Assembly (NCBI GenBank): GCA_913043805.1
Contig: CAJWMX010000086.1
Location: forward strand, 1 to 9,048
Length of the DNA stretch: 9,048 bases
Origin: an uncultured Acidobacteriota bacterium
Lineage (GTDB): Bacteria > Acidobacteriota > Vicinamibacteria > Vicinamibacterales > UBA8438
Reading direction: 5' to 3'
Positions 1 through 6,754 of this stretch are shown here, in pieces. Below the pieces are notes generated by a model. That model saw only the letters and a program-made list of their open reading frames with translations. It had not been told where the DNA came from and ran no database searches. Position numbers and translations under genes: made by a program. How positions within the stretch are numbered: the first letter of the stretch is position 1; each line of letters starts with the position of its first letter.

Positions 1-1
1 C

Positions 2-802
2 GGGTCCGGTCCGCCCCTGGTGCTCGTGCCGGGCGTGCAGGGACGCTGGGAATGGATGGGACCGGCCGTGGACCATCTCTCCCGCTACTGCCGGGTGCTG
101 ACCGTGTCGCTGGCCGGCGAACCGGGAAGCGGCCGGACGTACGACCCGGCTCGCGGCTTCGACAACTATCTCGATCAGATCGACGAGCTGTTGGAGCGCG
201 CCGCGCTTCGAGACGCGGCAATCTGCGGAGTGTCGTTTGGCGGCTTGATCGCCCTCTACTGGGCCTCGCGGCGCCAGGAGGCGACCCGTTCGCTGGTGCT
301 CGCCTCGGCGCCGGCGCCCGAGTGGCGTCCTGACTGCCGGATCGAGTGGTATCTGAAAGCGCCGCGATTGCTCTCGCCGCTCTTCGCCGCGCAGTCGCCC
401 TTCCGGGTCGGACCCGAGATCTGGCAGGCGTTCGACCGCATCGGCCCGCGCCTGAGCTTCGCCGTGCGGCACCTGGCGACGGTGGCGCGTCACCCGTTCT
501 CGCCGCCACGGATGGCGGCCCGGGCAAAGCTGATGGCAGCGGGCACCGTGGACTTCGTGGCCGCCTGCCAGCAGGTGACCGCCCCGACGCTCATCGTTAC
601 CGGGGAACCGGGACTCGACCGGGTCGTGCCGGTGGAGGGCACACGCCGCTACGCTGATCGAATCCGGGGGGCCACGGCTCAGACCATCGCGGGTACGGGA
701 CATCTCGGGCTGGTCACGAAGCCGGACAGATTTGCGGAGACGGTTGGCCAGTTCGTGATCGCGCCGGACCGGCAGGCGGCGCCCCTGCGGAGGCCCGCAT
801 GA
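2..802 (+). CDS. Alpha/beta hydrolase, 5' end outside the window
   Basis: Probably a serine hydrolase of the alpha/beta-hydrolase fold; the substrate is unknown. The reading frame is open to the left edge, and the first visible residues, GSGPPLVLVPG, form the usual first core strand and oxyanion loop of this fold. The GTG at 20 therefore lies inside the gene and is not its start; the true start is probably only a short way upstream. Numbering from that GTG, the nucleophile elbow GVSFG has Ser72 (codon at 233), the likely acid is Asp200 in GLDRVVP (codon at 617), and the catalytic His228 is in GTGHLG (codon at 701), so the triad looks complete. A helical cap region separates elbow and acid. 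The gene ends in an ATGA overlap with the next hydrolase, which suggests coupled translation and a shared pathway. Esterase, thioesterase or C-C hydrolase activity are all possible. Confidence 0.85.
   Translation, partial: GSGPPLVLVPGVQGRWEWMGPAVDHLSRYCRVLTVSLAGEPGSGRTYDPARGFDNYLDQIDELLERAALRDAAICGVSFGGLIALYWASRRQEATRSLVLASAPAPEWRPDCRIEWYLKAPRLLSPLFAAQSPFRVGPEIWQAFDRIGPRLSFAVRHLATVARHPFSPPRMAARAKLMAAGTVDFVAACQQVTAPTLIVTGEPGLDRVVPVEGTRRYADRIRGATAQTIAGTGHLGLVTKPDRFAETVGQFVIAPDRQAAPLRRPA
789..793 (+). promoter_or_regulatory. Ribosome binding site of the second hydrolase
   Basis: GGAGG lies five bases before the ATG at 799, inside the last codons of the preceding hydrolase. It is a full-strength Shine-Dalgarno core and supports the start at 799, whose ATG overlaps the TGA of the upstream gene. 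Confidence 0.75.
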
Positions 803-1464
803 GCCCGGCCGACGTCACCACGTCAGGGAGCGACACGCGTCGCACCATCCGGGAGTTCGATGGACCGGCGGGACGGCTCGAAGCGCTCTTCGAACGCCCC
901 TCTGGCGATGTCCGGGCCGGGGTCGTGGTGGGCCACCCGCACCCTCTGCACGGCGGCACGATGCACACCAAGGTGGTCTACCGAACGGCGAAGGCGTTCC
1001 TCGGCGTCGGGTGCGCGGTTCTACGTTTCAACTTTCGGGGTGTCGGCACCAGCGAGGGTCAGTGGGATGAGGGCCGAGGGGAACGCGCCGATTTCGAGGC
1101 GGGACTCGACCTGGTCGCCGCGGCCTGCCCGGGCGCCGAACTGTGGGCGGCCGGGTTCTCGCTCGGCGCCTGGATCGCGTTGACCGCGGGAGTCGAAGAC
1201 CCTCGGGTCACGCGCCTACTGGCAATCGCGCCCCCGGTCGGGCGACGAGCGTTCGACGGTGTTATCGCCAGCCCGAAACCGATGCAATTCATACACGGCA
1301 CGGAGGACGAGCTGATTCCAATCGCGGTCCTCCGAGACTTTTACGAACAGGTCAGCCCGCCGAAGACCCTGACGGTGATCGACGGCGCCAACCACCTATT
1401 CGACGGCTGGATACCGGCCGTCGGCACCGCGATCGAGCGCGGGTTCGGAGAGGAGCAATCATGA
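799..1464 (+). CDS. Alpha/beta hydrolase of the COG2945 type
   Basis: Small single-domain hydrolase of 221 residues, likely cytoplasmic as no signal peptide is visible. The motif HPHPLHGG (residues 46-53) followed by FNFRGVGTSEG (76-86) is the hallmark of the COG2945 branch of alpha/beta hydrolases. The nucleophile elbow is GFSLG with Ser121, the acid is Asp170 in HGTEDELIP, and the base is His199 in GANHLFDG. All three are present, and length and order match the family. Biochemical substrates of this group are poorly defined; distant relatives include esterases and dienelactone-hydrolase-like enzymes. Its start overlaps the upstream hydrolase and its stop overlaps the thiolase start, so it sits translationally locked between another hydrolase and fadA. 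A role in acyl ester or thioester handling is an inference from this position only. Confidence 0.88.
   Translation: MSPADVTTSGSDTRRTIREFDGPAGRLEALFERPSGDVRAGVVVGHPHPLHGGTMHTKVVYRTAKAFLGVGCAVLRFNFRGVGTSEGQWDEGRGERADFEAGLDLVAAACPGAELWAAGFSLGAWIALTAGVEDPRVTRLLAIAPPVGRRAFDGVIASPKPMQFIHGTEDELIPIAVLRDFYEQVSPPKTLTVIDGANHLFDGWIPAVGTAIERGFGEEQS
1447..1455 (+). promoter_or_regulatory. Ribosome binding site of the thiolase
   Basis: GGAGAGGAG ends five bases before the ATG at 1461. It decides the thiolase start: the frame stays open upstream to 1143 without a stop, but thiolase homology begins exactly at MTDAVIASAVRT after this site. Confidence 0.75.
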
Positions 1465-2642
1465 CCGACGCAGTCATCGCCTCGGCAGTTCGCACGGCGG
1501 TGGGCAAAGCCCCCAAAGGAACCCTTCGGGCCACCCGACCCGACGAGATGGCGGCCACAGTCATCAAGGAAGCGCTGCACCGGGCGCCCGGCATAGAACC
1601 GGACGAAGTCGAGGACGTGATCCTGGGCTGCGCAATGCCAGAGGGCGAACAGGGCATGAACGTCGCCCGTATCGCGAGTCTTCGCGCCGGAGTGCCAAAC
1701 AGCGCGTCAGCGGTCACCATCAACCGTTTCTGCTCCTCGGGTCTTCAGGCGATCGCCTATGCCGCCGAACGGGTGATGGTCGGCGCGGCGGAAACCATCG
1801 TCGCCGGGGGCACCGAGTCGATGAGCCTGATCCCGATGGGTGGGAACAAGATCGCCCCGAATCCCCAGCTGATGCAGGACTACCCGGACGTGTACCTGTC
1901 GACCGGTCTGGTCGCGGAGAACCACGTGCGAGAGGCGGAGGTCTCTCGCGAAGAGCAGGACGCCTACGCGCTGGCCAGCCACCAGCGCGCCGTCGCGGCG
2001 ATCGAGGCCGGTCGCTTCACCGACGAGATCACGCCACTCGAGATCAAGGCGGTGACTCCAGGCAACGCGAGCGGGCCCACGGTGAACGTCGTCAGCTTCG
2101 ACACCGACGAAGGCCCACGTGCCGACACGTCGCTCGAAGCGCTGGCCGGCCTGCGCCCCGCCTTCCGGGTCGGCGGGTCGGTGACGGCCGGCAACTCGTC
2201 GCAGACGAGTGACGGCGCGGCGGCGCTCGTCGTCACCTCGCGTGAACGTGCCGAGCGGGCCGGCCTGCAACCGCTCGGTCGGTTCGTGGCCTATGCCACG
2301 GCCGGCGTCGACCCTGAGCGGTTCGGCGTGGGCCCCGTTCCCGCCATCAGAAAGGTGCTCGACCGCACCGGGCTTACCCTGGACGATATCGACCTAGTCG
2401 AGCTCAACGAGGCCTTCGCCGCCCAGGTACTGGCCTGCCTGCGGGAACTGCCGATCGACCGGGACAAGTTGAACGTCAACGGCGGCGCGATCGCGCTGGG
2501 GCACCCACTCGGCTGCACCGGCGCGAAGCTGACGACCAGCCTCCTCTACGAGTTGAAACGGCGCGAGGGGCGCTACGGCCTGGTCACCATGTGCGTCGGC
2601 GGTGGCATGGGCGCCGCTGGCATTTTCGAACGACTGACCTGA
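1461..2642 (+). CDS. fadA: Acetyl-CoA acyltransferase (3-ketoacyl-CoA thiolase, FadA)
   Basis: Cleaves 3-ketoacyl-CoA with CoA to give acetyl-CoA and a shortened acyl-CoA, the last step of each beta-oxidation turn, in the cytoplasm. The protein has 393 residues, normal for a thiolase. Visible landmarks are the acyl-accepting Cys91 in NRFCSSGLQ, GGTESMS at 116-122, the NEAF motif at 316-319, His348 in GGAIALGHPLGCTGA and the second catalytic Cys378 in MCVGGGMGAAG. From memory it resembles the Bacillus FadA closely through these regions. The stretch at 147-153, STGLVAE, departs from the common MGxTAE pattern. The ATG overlaps the stop of the upstream hydrolase and fadE follows, giving the fadA-fadE order of the Bacillus fadNAE operon. 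A biosynthetic acetoacetyl-CoA thiolase is less likely given the FadE neighbour. Confidence 0.95.
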   Translation: MTDAVIASAVRTAVGKAPKGTLRATRPDEMAATVIKEALHRAPGIEPDEVEDVILGCAMPEGEQGMNVARIASLRAGVPNSASAVTINRFCSSGLQAIAYAAERVMVGAAETIVAGGTESMSLIPMGGNKIAPNPQLMQDYPDVYLSTGLVAENHVREAEVSREEQDAYALASHQRAVAAIEAGRFTDEITPLEIKAVTPGNASGPTVNVVSFDTDEGPRADTSLEALAGLRPAFRVGGSVTAGNSSQTSDGAAALVVTSRERAERAGLQPLGRFVAYATAGVDPERFGVGPVPAIRKVLDRTGLTLDDIDLVELNEAFAAQVLACLRELPIDRDKLNVNGGAIALGHPLGCTGAKLTTSLLYELKRREGRYGLVTMCVGGGMGAAGIFERLT

Positions 2643-2669
2643 GGGGCCAACGCCCCATCTCTTTCTTGA
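2643..2669 (+). terminator. Small GC hairpin with pyrimidine tail in the fadA-fadE gap
   Basis: Directly after the thiolase stop, GGGGC (2643-2647) pairs with GCCCC (2652-2656) around a CAAC loop and is followed by a T-rich stretch ending near 2669. The form is that of a minimal intrinsic terminator, but the stem has only five pairs and the T tract is interrupted, so at best it is partial. It could lower fadE transcription, mark an mRNA processing point, or have no role. Confidence 0.3.
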
Positions 2670-2670
2670 T

Positions 2671-2676
2671 GAGGAA
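2671..2676 (+). promoter_or_regulatory. Ribosome binding site of the acyl-CoA dehydrogenase
   Basis: GAGGAA lies six bases before the ATG at 2683, an almost ideal Shine-Dalgarno site. It shows that fadE can be translated independently of fadA, unlike the overlapping genes around it. Confidence 0.7.
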
Positions 2677-2682
2677 CTGACG

Positions 2683-4461
2683 ATGACAACCACAGCAACG
2701 CCGGCCGAGATCAAAGGCGGAGCCTGGCTCCTCGAGGAGTCGGCTCCGGGCGACACCTTCACACCCGAGCGGCTCAGTGACGAGCATCGACTGATCGACC
2801 AGACCGCCGAGGAGTTCGTCTCCAAGGAGATCATCGCGAATCACGAGCAGCTGGAGACGAAGGATTGGGAGCTGGCGCGTCAGCTCGTCCGTCGGGCGGG
2901 CGAGCTGGGATTGATGGGCACCGACGTGCCGGAGGCCTACGGTGGCGTCGAGCTGGACAAGGCGTCGTCGGTGATCGTCGGGTGTCGGATTGGCCAGGGC
3001 GGCTCCTTCGGCTCGACCTACGGCGCACAGACCGGCCTCGCCATCCTGCCGCTGCAGTGCTTCGGCACCGAGGACCAGAAGACCCGGTATCTCGAGAAGC
3101 TGGTCAGTGGCGAGTGGGTCGGCGCCTACTGCCTCAGTGAGTCGGGTTCAGGCTCCGATGCGCTCGGCGCCAAGACCCGGGCCACTTGCCAGGAGGATGG
3201 CAGCTACAAGATCAGCGGCGAGAAGATGTGGATCACGAACGGCGGCTTCGCCGACCTGTTCGTGGTGTTCGCCAAGGTCGACGGCGAACACTTCACCGCG
3301 TTCCTGGTCGAGCGGACCTACCCCGGCGTGTCCACCGGCAAGGAAGAGCACAAGATGGGCCTGCATGGCTCATCCACGACACCGGTCATCCTGCAGGACG
3401 TCGTCGTGCCGGCCGGCAACGTGCTCGGTGAGGTTGGCAAGGGACACAAGGTCGCGTTCAACACCCTGAACTACGGCCGCTTCAAGCTCGCCGTGATGGC
3501 GAGCGGCGGCGCGACGACCGCCATCGGGGAGTCGGCTCGCTACGCCGCCGAGCGCCACCAGTTCGGACGTCCGATCGCCAGCTTTGGCGCCATCAAATAC
3601 AAGCTCGGCGAGATGACGGCGCGGGCCTACGCGGTCGAGAGCGGGATCTATCTGACAACCGGCCTGCTCGACGCCGCGCTGGCCGACCACGACGCGAATG
3701 ACGCCGGTCTCTTCCGGGACACCCTCGAGGAGCTGGCGGTCGAGTGCTCGATCCTCAAGGTAGCCGGGAGCGAGATGCTCCACTACGTGTTCGACGAGAA
3801 CGTCCAGATTCATGGCGGCAACGGATTCGTGAAAGACTACCCGGCCGAGCGGCACTATCGCGATAGCCGGGTAAACCGCATCTTCGAAGGTACCAACGAG
3901 ATCAATCGGCTCCTGATTCCTGGGACCCTCATCAAACGCGCGCTGAAGGGCGAACTTCCCCTCATTCCCGCCGCCAAGCGGCTGCAGGACGAGATCATGA
4001 GTCCGCCGTCGCTCTCCGAGCCGTCCGACGAGCTGCTCGGCGAACAGCGCAAGGCTGTCGCGGCCTTCAAGAAGACAGGCATCATGGTGCTGGGTCTCGC
4101 CATGCAACGGTACGGCGAGAAGCTCACCGAGGAGCAGGAGATCCTGTCGTGGGCGGCCGACATCCTGATCGATACGTTCCTGGCCGAAAGCGCCGTGCTC
4201 CGTGCCCTACAGGCGGCGAACGACGCTCCGAGCTCCGCCGCGCTCCAGCAGGACGCCGCGTCGGTCTGGGTCAACGACGCAACCTACCGGATCGAGGCCG
4301 CCGCCCGGTCGGCGCTCGCGGCGATGGACGAGGGTGACACGCTACGGATGAACCTGGGTGCGCTTCGACGCCTGCTCAAGGTCACGCCCGTCAACACCAC
4401 TGCCATGCGGCGACGGCTTGCGGACGCGGTCGTCGACAGGGCAGGATATAGCTTGGGATGA
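2683..4461 (+). CDS. fadE: Long-chain-type acyl-CoA dehydrogenase (FadE)
   Basis: FAD enzyme that oxidises acyl-CoA to trans-2-enoyl-CoA, the first step of beta-oxidation, passing electrons to electron-transfer flavoprotein. It has 592 residues, much longer than the roughly 380 of short/medium-chain enzymes; the extra C-terminal part of about 170 residues is typical of the VLCAD/ACAD9-like and Bacillus FadE group. An N-terminal GGAWLLEE and FTPERLSDEHR segment precedes the helical domain. The beta domain has YCLSESGSGSDAL (149-161) and WITNGG (183-188), which contact FAD and substrate. The C-terminal helices carry ERHQFGRPI (290-298), QIHGGNGF (375-382) and RIFEGTNEI with Glu402, the expected catalytic base. 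It follows fadA by 40 bases and its stop overlaps the DUF1684 lipoprotein start. Chain-length preference for long substrates is inferred from the architecture. Confidence 0.95.
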   Translation: MTTTATPAEIKGGAWLLEESAPGDTFTPERLSDEHRLIDQTAEEFVSKEIIANHEQLETKDWELARQLVRRAGELGLMGTDVPEAYGGVELDKASSVIVGCRIGQGGSFGSTYGAQTGLAILPLQCFGTEDQKTRYLEKLVSGEWVGAYCLSESGSGSDALGAKTRATCQEDGSYKISGEKMWITNGGFADLFVVFAKVDGEHFTAFLVERTYPGVSTGKEEHKMGLHGSSTTPVILQDVVVPAGNVLGEVGKGHKVAFNTLNYGRFKLAVMASGGATTAIGESARYAAERHQFGRPIASFGAIKYKLGEMTARAYAVESGIYLTTGLLDAALADHDANDAGLFRDTLEELAVECSILKVAGSEMLHYVFDENVQIHGGNGFVKDYPAERHYRDSRVNRIFEGTNEINRLLIPGTLIKRALKGELPLIPAAKRLQDEIMSPPSLSEPSDELLGEQRKAVAAFKKTGIMVLGLAMQRYGEKLTEEQEILSWAADILIDTFLAESAVLRALQAANDAPSSAALQQDAASVWVNDATYRIEAAARSALAAMDEGDTLRMNLGALRRLLKVTPVNTTAMRRRLADAVVDRAGYSLG

Positions 4462-5144
4462 AGTGGAACCTTCAGGTAGGGACGGCCGTGCTGACGGCGG
4501 CGCTCGTGGCGTCCGCCGCCTGCACGGCGCCGCCGCCGGATGAAACCGGCTGGCTCGACCAGCTGACGACACACCGCGACCAACTCGACGAGTATCACCG
4601 GGAGAACCCGAGCTCGCCGATTCCGGTCGAACGTCGAGGCGCGCTGCTGCCGATCAACTACTACGAGCCAGACCCGACCTTCCGGGTTGCGGCGGCGCTC
4701 GAAGTCTCTCCCGAACAGAAGATTTTCGACATCCCGTACTCCACCGGTCAGATCTTTCCGATGCAACGGGTGGGAGTGCTGAAGTTCGCGCTCAACGGCG
4801 AGCCGATGCAGCTCTCGGCGCTGGCCGAAGCTCCGGTCCGCTCGATCGACTCGCTGTTCATCATGTTCAAGGACACGACGAACGATAGCGAGACCTACGG
4901 CGGAGGCCGTTATCTCGAGTTGCCGCGTACCGCCAGCGGCATCTACGAGCTGGACTTCAACCGGGCCTTCAACCCCAACTGCTACTACGACGAAGCCTGG
5001 GAGTGCCCGGTGCCGCCGCGAGAGAACTGGCTGGACGTCCCGATCCGAGCCGGCGAGCAGCTGGCGCCCGGCTTCGACGCCCCAAAGGTCGCCTTCGACC
5101 CCACACCGGAAGCCGCCGGGGACACGCCCCCGGCACAGCCCTGA
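4458..5144 (+). CDS. DUF1684 family lipoprotein
   Basis: Function unknown. The 228-residue protein starts with a signal sequence (Lys2, hydrophobic segment about residues 7-21) ending at a lipobox-like SAAC, so Cys22 is probably lipidated and the protein exported and membrane-anchored. The -3 residue is Ser rather than Leu, which is allowed but not ideal. The mature part matches my recollection of DUF1684: FDIPYSTG (90-97), a tyrosine/glycine stretch YGGGRYLELP (147-156), ELDFNRAFNPNC (164-175) and CPVPPRENWLDVPIRAGE (183-200). Cys175 and Cys183 could form a disulfide. The ATG overlaps the fadE stop and only a weak AGGA lies upstream at an overlong distance, so translation probably depends on coupling to fadE. 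A lipid-related envelope role would fit the neighbours but is inference. Confidence 0.85.
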   Translation: MKWNLQVGTAVLTAALVASAACTAPPPDETGWLDQLTTHRDQLDEYHRENPSSPIPVERRGALLPINYYEPDPTFRVAAALEVSPEQKIFDIPYSTGQIFPMQRVGVLKFALNGEPMQLSALAEAPVRSIDSLFIMFKDTTNDSETYGGGRYLELPRTASGIYELDFNRAFNPNCYYDEAWECPVPPRENWLDVPIRAGEQLAPGFDAPKVAFDPTPEAAGDTPPAQP

Positions 5145-5147
5145 TCC

Positions 5148-5825
5148 GTGCCGCTCGCCGCGGTCGTGTTCGACTTCGATGGCGTCCTCGCCGATAGCGA
5201 GCCGCTGCATCTGCGCGCTTTTCAGGCCGCCCTCGAGCCTCATGGCCGACAGCTCGACGAACAGACCTACTTCGACCGCTACCTCGGGTTTGACGATGTC
5301 GGGGCGTTCCGCGCGGTCGCCCGCGACCAGAACTGGCCGCTGTCAGAGGCCGAGCTCTCGGCGCTCGTGAAAGCCAAGGGGCGCCACTTTCACGACCTGA
5401 CCGCGGCGGGGGAAGCGCTTTTCCCGGGCGCGGCCGACTGTGTGCGCCGGATCGCGGCCGAGGTGCCCATTGCCATCGCTTCGGGGGCGCTGGGTGGCGA
5501 GATCGAAGCACTGCTGGACGCCACCGGCCTGCGCCCCCTGTTCCGGACGATCGTGGCCGCCGGCGACACCCCCCAGTCCAAACCGGCGCCGGATCCGTAT
5601 CTGGAGGCGGTCGCGCGACTGCGGCCGCAGATTGCCGAGCCGGACGGCCGATTTGTCGCCATCGAGGACTCGCACTGGGGTATCGCCTCGGCGCAATCGG
5701 CTGGCCTCAGCTGCCTCGGCGTCGCTCAGACCTACCCCGCGTCGGCGCTCACCTCCGCCGACGCCGTCGTGGCGTCGATTGCTGACGTCGACCTCGCCCT
5801 CCTCCACCGCCTGACGGTGCCATAA
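5148..5825 (+). CDS. HAD-superfamily phosphatase, beta-phosphoglucomutase type
   Basis: Mg-dependent phosphotransferase of the haloacid dehalogenase superfamily, 225 residues. Motif I is DFDGVLADS with the nucleophile Asp9 and acid/base Asp11; motif II is Ser112 in IASGALGG; motif III is Lys145 in SKPAPDPY; motif IV is Glu173-Asp174 in IEDSHWGI. The helical cap lies between motif I and II, about residues 17-90, which is the subfamily I arrangement of beta-phosphoglucomutase, phosphoglycolate phosphatase and sugar-phosphate phosphatases. The exact substrate cannot be read from the sequence. The start is a GTG three bases after the lipoprotein stop; no Shine-Dalgarno is visible, and the core strand begins at once, so no later start is possible. 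Translation is probably coupled to the preceding gene. It has no evident link with fatty-acid oxidation. Confidence 0.9.
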   Translation: MPLAAVVFDFDGVLADSEPLHLRAFQAALEPHGRQLDEQTYFDRYLGFDDVGAFRAVARDQNWPLSEAELSALVKAKGRHFHDLTAAGEALFPGAADCVRRIAAEVPIAIASGALGGEIEALLDATGLRPLFRTIVAAGDTPQSKPAPDPYLEAVARLRPQIAEPDGRFVAIEDSHWGIASAQSAGLSCLGVAQTYPASALTSADAVVASIADVDLALLHRLTVP

Positions 5826-5835
5826 TCAGTACCCA

Positions 5836-6726
5836 ATGGAAGACGGCCGCGCGGTGATGGCGCCCGACCTGGTGCAGGAGTTCTCACGAGCCGCGAGCAG
5901 CCCCGATCCAGACCTGGCGGCGCCAGCACTGCTCATCGCACGCCTCGGCTACCCCACGCTCGACCCCGCGCCCTACCTTGACCGACTGGAACAGATGGGC
6001 GAGGACATGGCTCGACGGTTGGATTCCACCGGTCCGACCGACCCACACGGTCCGCTGCACAGCCTCAACCGCTATCTATTCGAGGACCAGGGATTCGCGG
6101 GGAACGCCACCGACTACGACGACCTTCGGAACAGCTTTCTCAACCAGGTGCTCGAACGCCGCACCGGCATCCCGATCACCCTGGCGCTGGTCTACATCGA
6201 AGTCGCCCGCCGAGCCGGTATCCAGGTCGAAGGCGTCAACTTCCCTGGACACTTCCTGCTCCGCTTTCCGCTGGGGCCAGGCGAGGCGCCGGAGAGCTCG
6301 GTCGTGATGGATCCGTTCGATGGAGGGGCGGTGCTGTCTGAGACCGACTGCCGCGCGCTGCTCCGTCGACACGCCGGCGGCACGGTCGACTTCGCGCCGA
6401 CGCTGCTTCGCCCCGCCACCAAACAACAGATTCTCGTCCGGATGCTCGTGAACCTGAAGCGCCTCTATGTGCGCATGCGGTCGTTCCCGCAGGGTCGGGC
6501 CATCACCGAGCTGCTCCTGGCCATCAACCCGTCGGCGCTCAGCGAGCTCCGGGATCGAGGCCTGCTCGCCTACCACCTGAACGACTACACCGCCGCGCTG
6601 CGAGACCTGGAGGCCTATCTCCAGTTCGCCTCACGCCGGGACGACGGGGAAGAAACCAAGGAAGAACGTGACGAGATCTGGGGTCACGTCAAGGCTCTTC
6701 GGCGCCGGGTGGCGAGCCTCAACTGA
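5836..6726 (+). CDS. SirB1-type protein with transglutaminase-like fold and helical repeat tail
   Basis: A 296-residue protein of the SirB1 / Transglut_core2 family, whose biochemical role is not established. The core runs from about residue 30 to 180: SLNRYLFEDQGFAGNATDYDD (76-96), RNSFLNQVLERRTGIPITLALVY (98-120), VNFPGHFLLRF (134-144) and MDPFDGG (158-164). His139 and Asp159 correspond to two members of a papain-like triad, but the nucleophile position in NSFLN is Ser100; the only cysteine is Cys172, far from that motif. This lack of a cysteine is, as I recall, usual in the family, so enzyme activity is doubtful. Residues about 215-265 form TPR-like helices. The start at 5836 has no clear ribosome binding site; ATG at 5857 is an alternative losing seven residues. 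The gap to the HAD gene is 10 bases. Confidence 0.85.
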   Translation: MEDGRAVMAPDLVQEFSRAASSPDPDLAAPALLIARLGYPTLDPAPYLDRLEQMGEDMARRLDSTGPTDPHGPLHSLNRYLFEDQGFAGNATDYDDLRNSFLNQVLERRTGIPITLALVYIEVARRAGIQVEGVNFPGHFLLRFPLGPGEAPESSVVMDPFDGGAVLSETDCRALLRRHAGGTVDFAPTLLRPATKQQILVRMLVNLKRLYVRMRSFPQGRAITELLLAINPSALSELRDRGLLAYHLNDYTAALRDLEAYLQFASRRDDGEETKEERDEIWGHVKALRRRVASLN

Positions 6727-6754
6727 ACGCGGGACTCAGGCGGTAGCTTCCGCC
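6727..6754. other. Convergent gene junction with small inverted repeat
   Basis: The SirB1-type gene and the minus-strand dehydratase end tail to tail with nine bases between their stops. GGCGG (6739-6743) and CCGCC (6750-6754) form a five-pair hairpin around a six-base loop within the last codons of the dehydratase. No T tract follows on either strand, so it is not a convincing intrinsic terminator, yet the spot is where transcripts from both sides must end. Confidence 0.25.

Noticed and set aside
20..22. GTG at 20 as start of the first hydrolase
   Set aside because: The frame is open to the window edge and the residues encoded before it (GSGPPL) belong to the conserved first strand region of the fold, so the gene starts outside the window.
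1143..1460. In-frame extension of 106 codons upstream of the thiolase start
   Set aside because: It lies fully over the COG2945 hydrolase, has no thiolase homology and is Arg-rich as out-of-frame GC-rich sequence usually is; a strong ribosome binding site sits directly before 1461.
3370..4107. Long minus-strand open frame inside fadE
   Set aside because: No motif or start signal; the plus-strand frame has unambiguous acyl-CoA dehydrogenase motifs over the whole interval.
4284..5243. 319-codon minus-strand open frame over the fadE end, the lipoprotein gene and the HAD start
   Set aside because: It spans three well-supported plus-strand genes, has Arg/Val/Gly-rich low-complexity composition and no recognisable domain.
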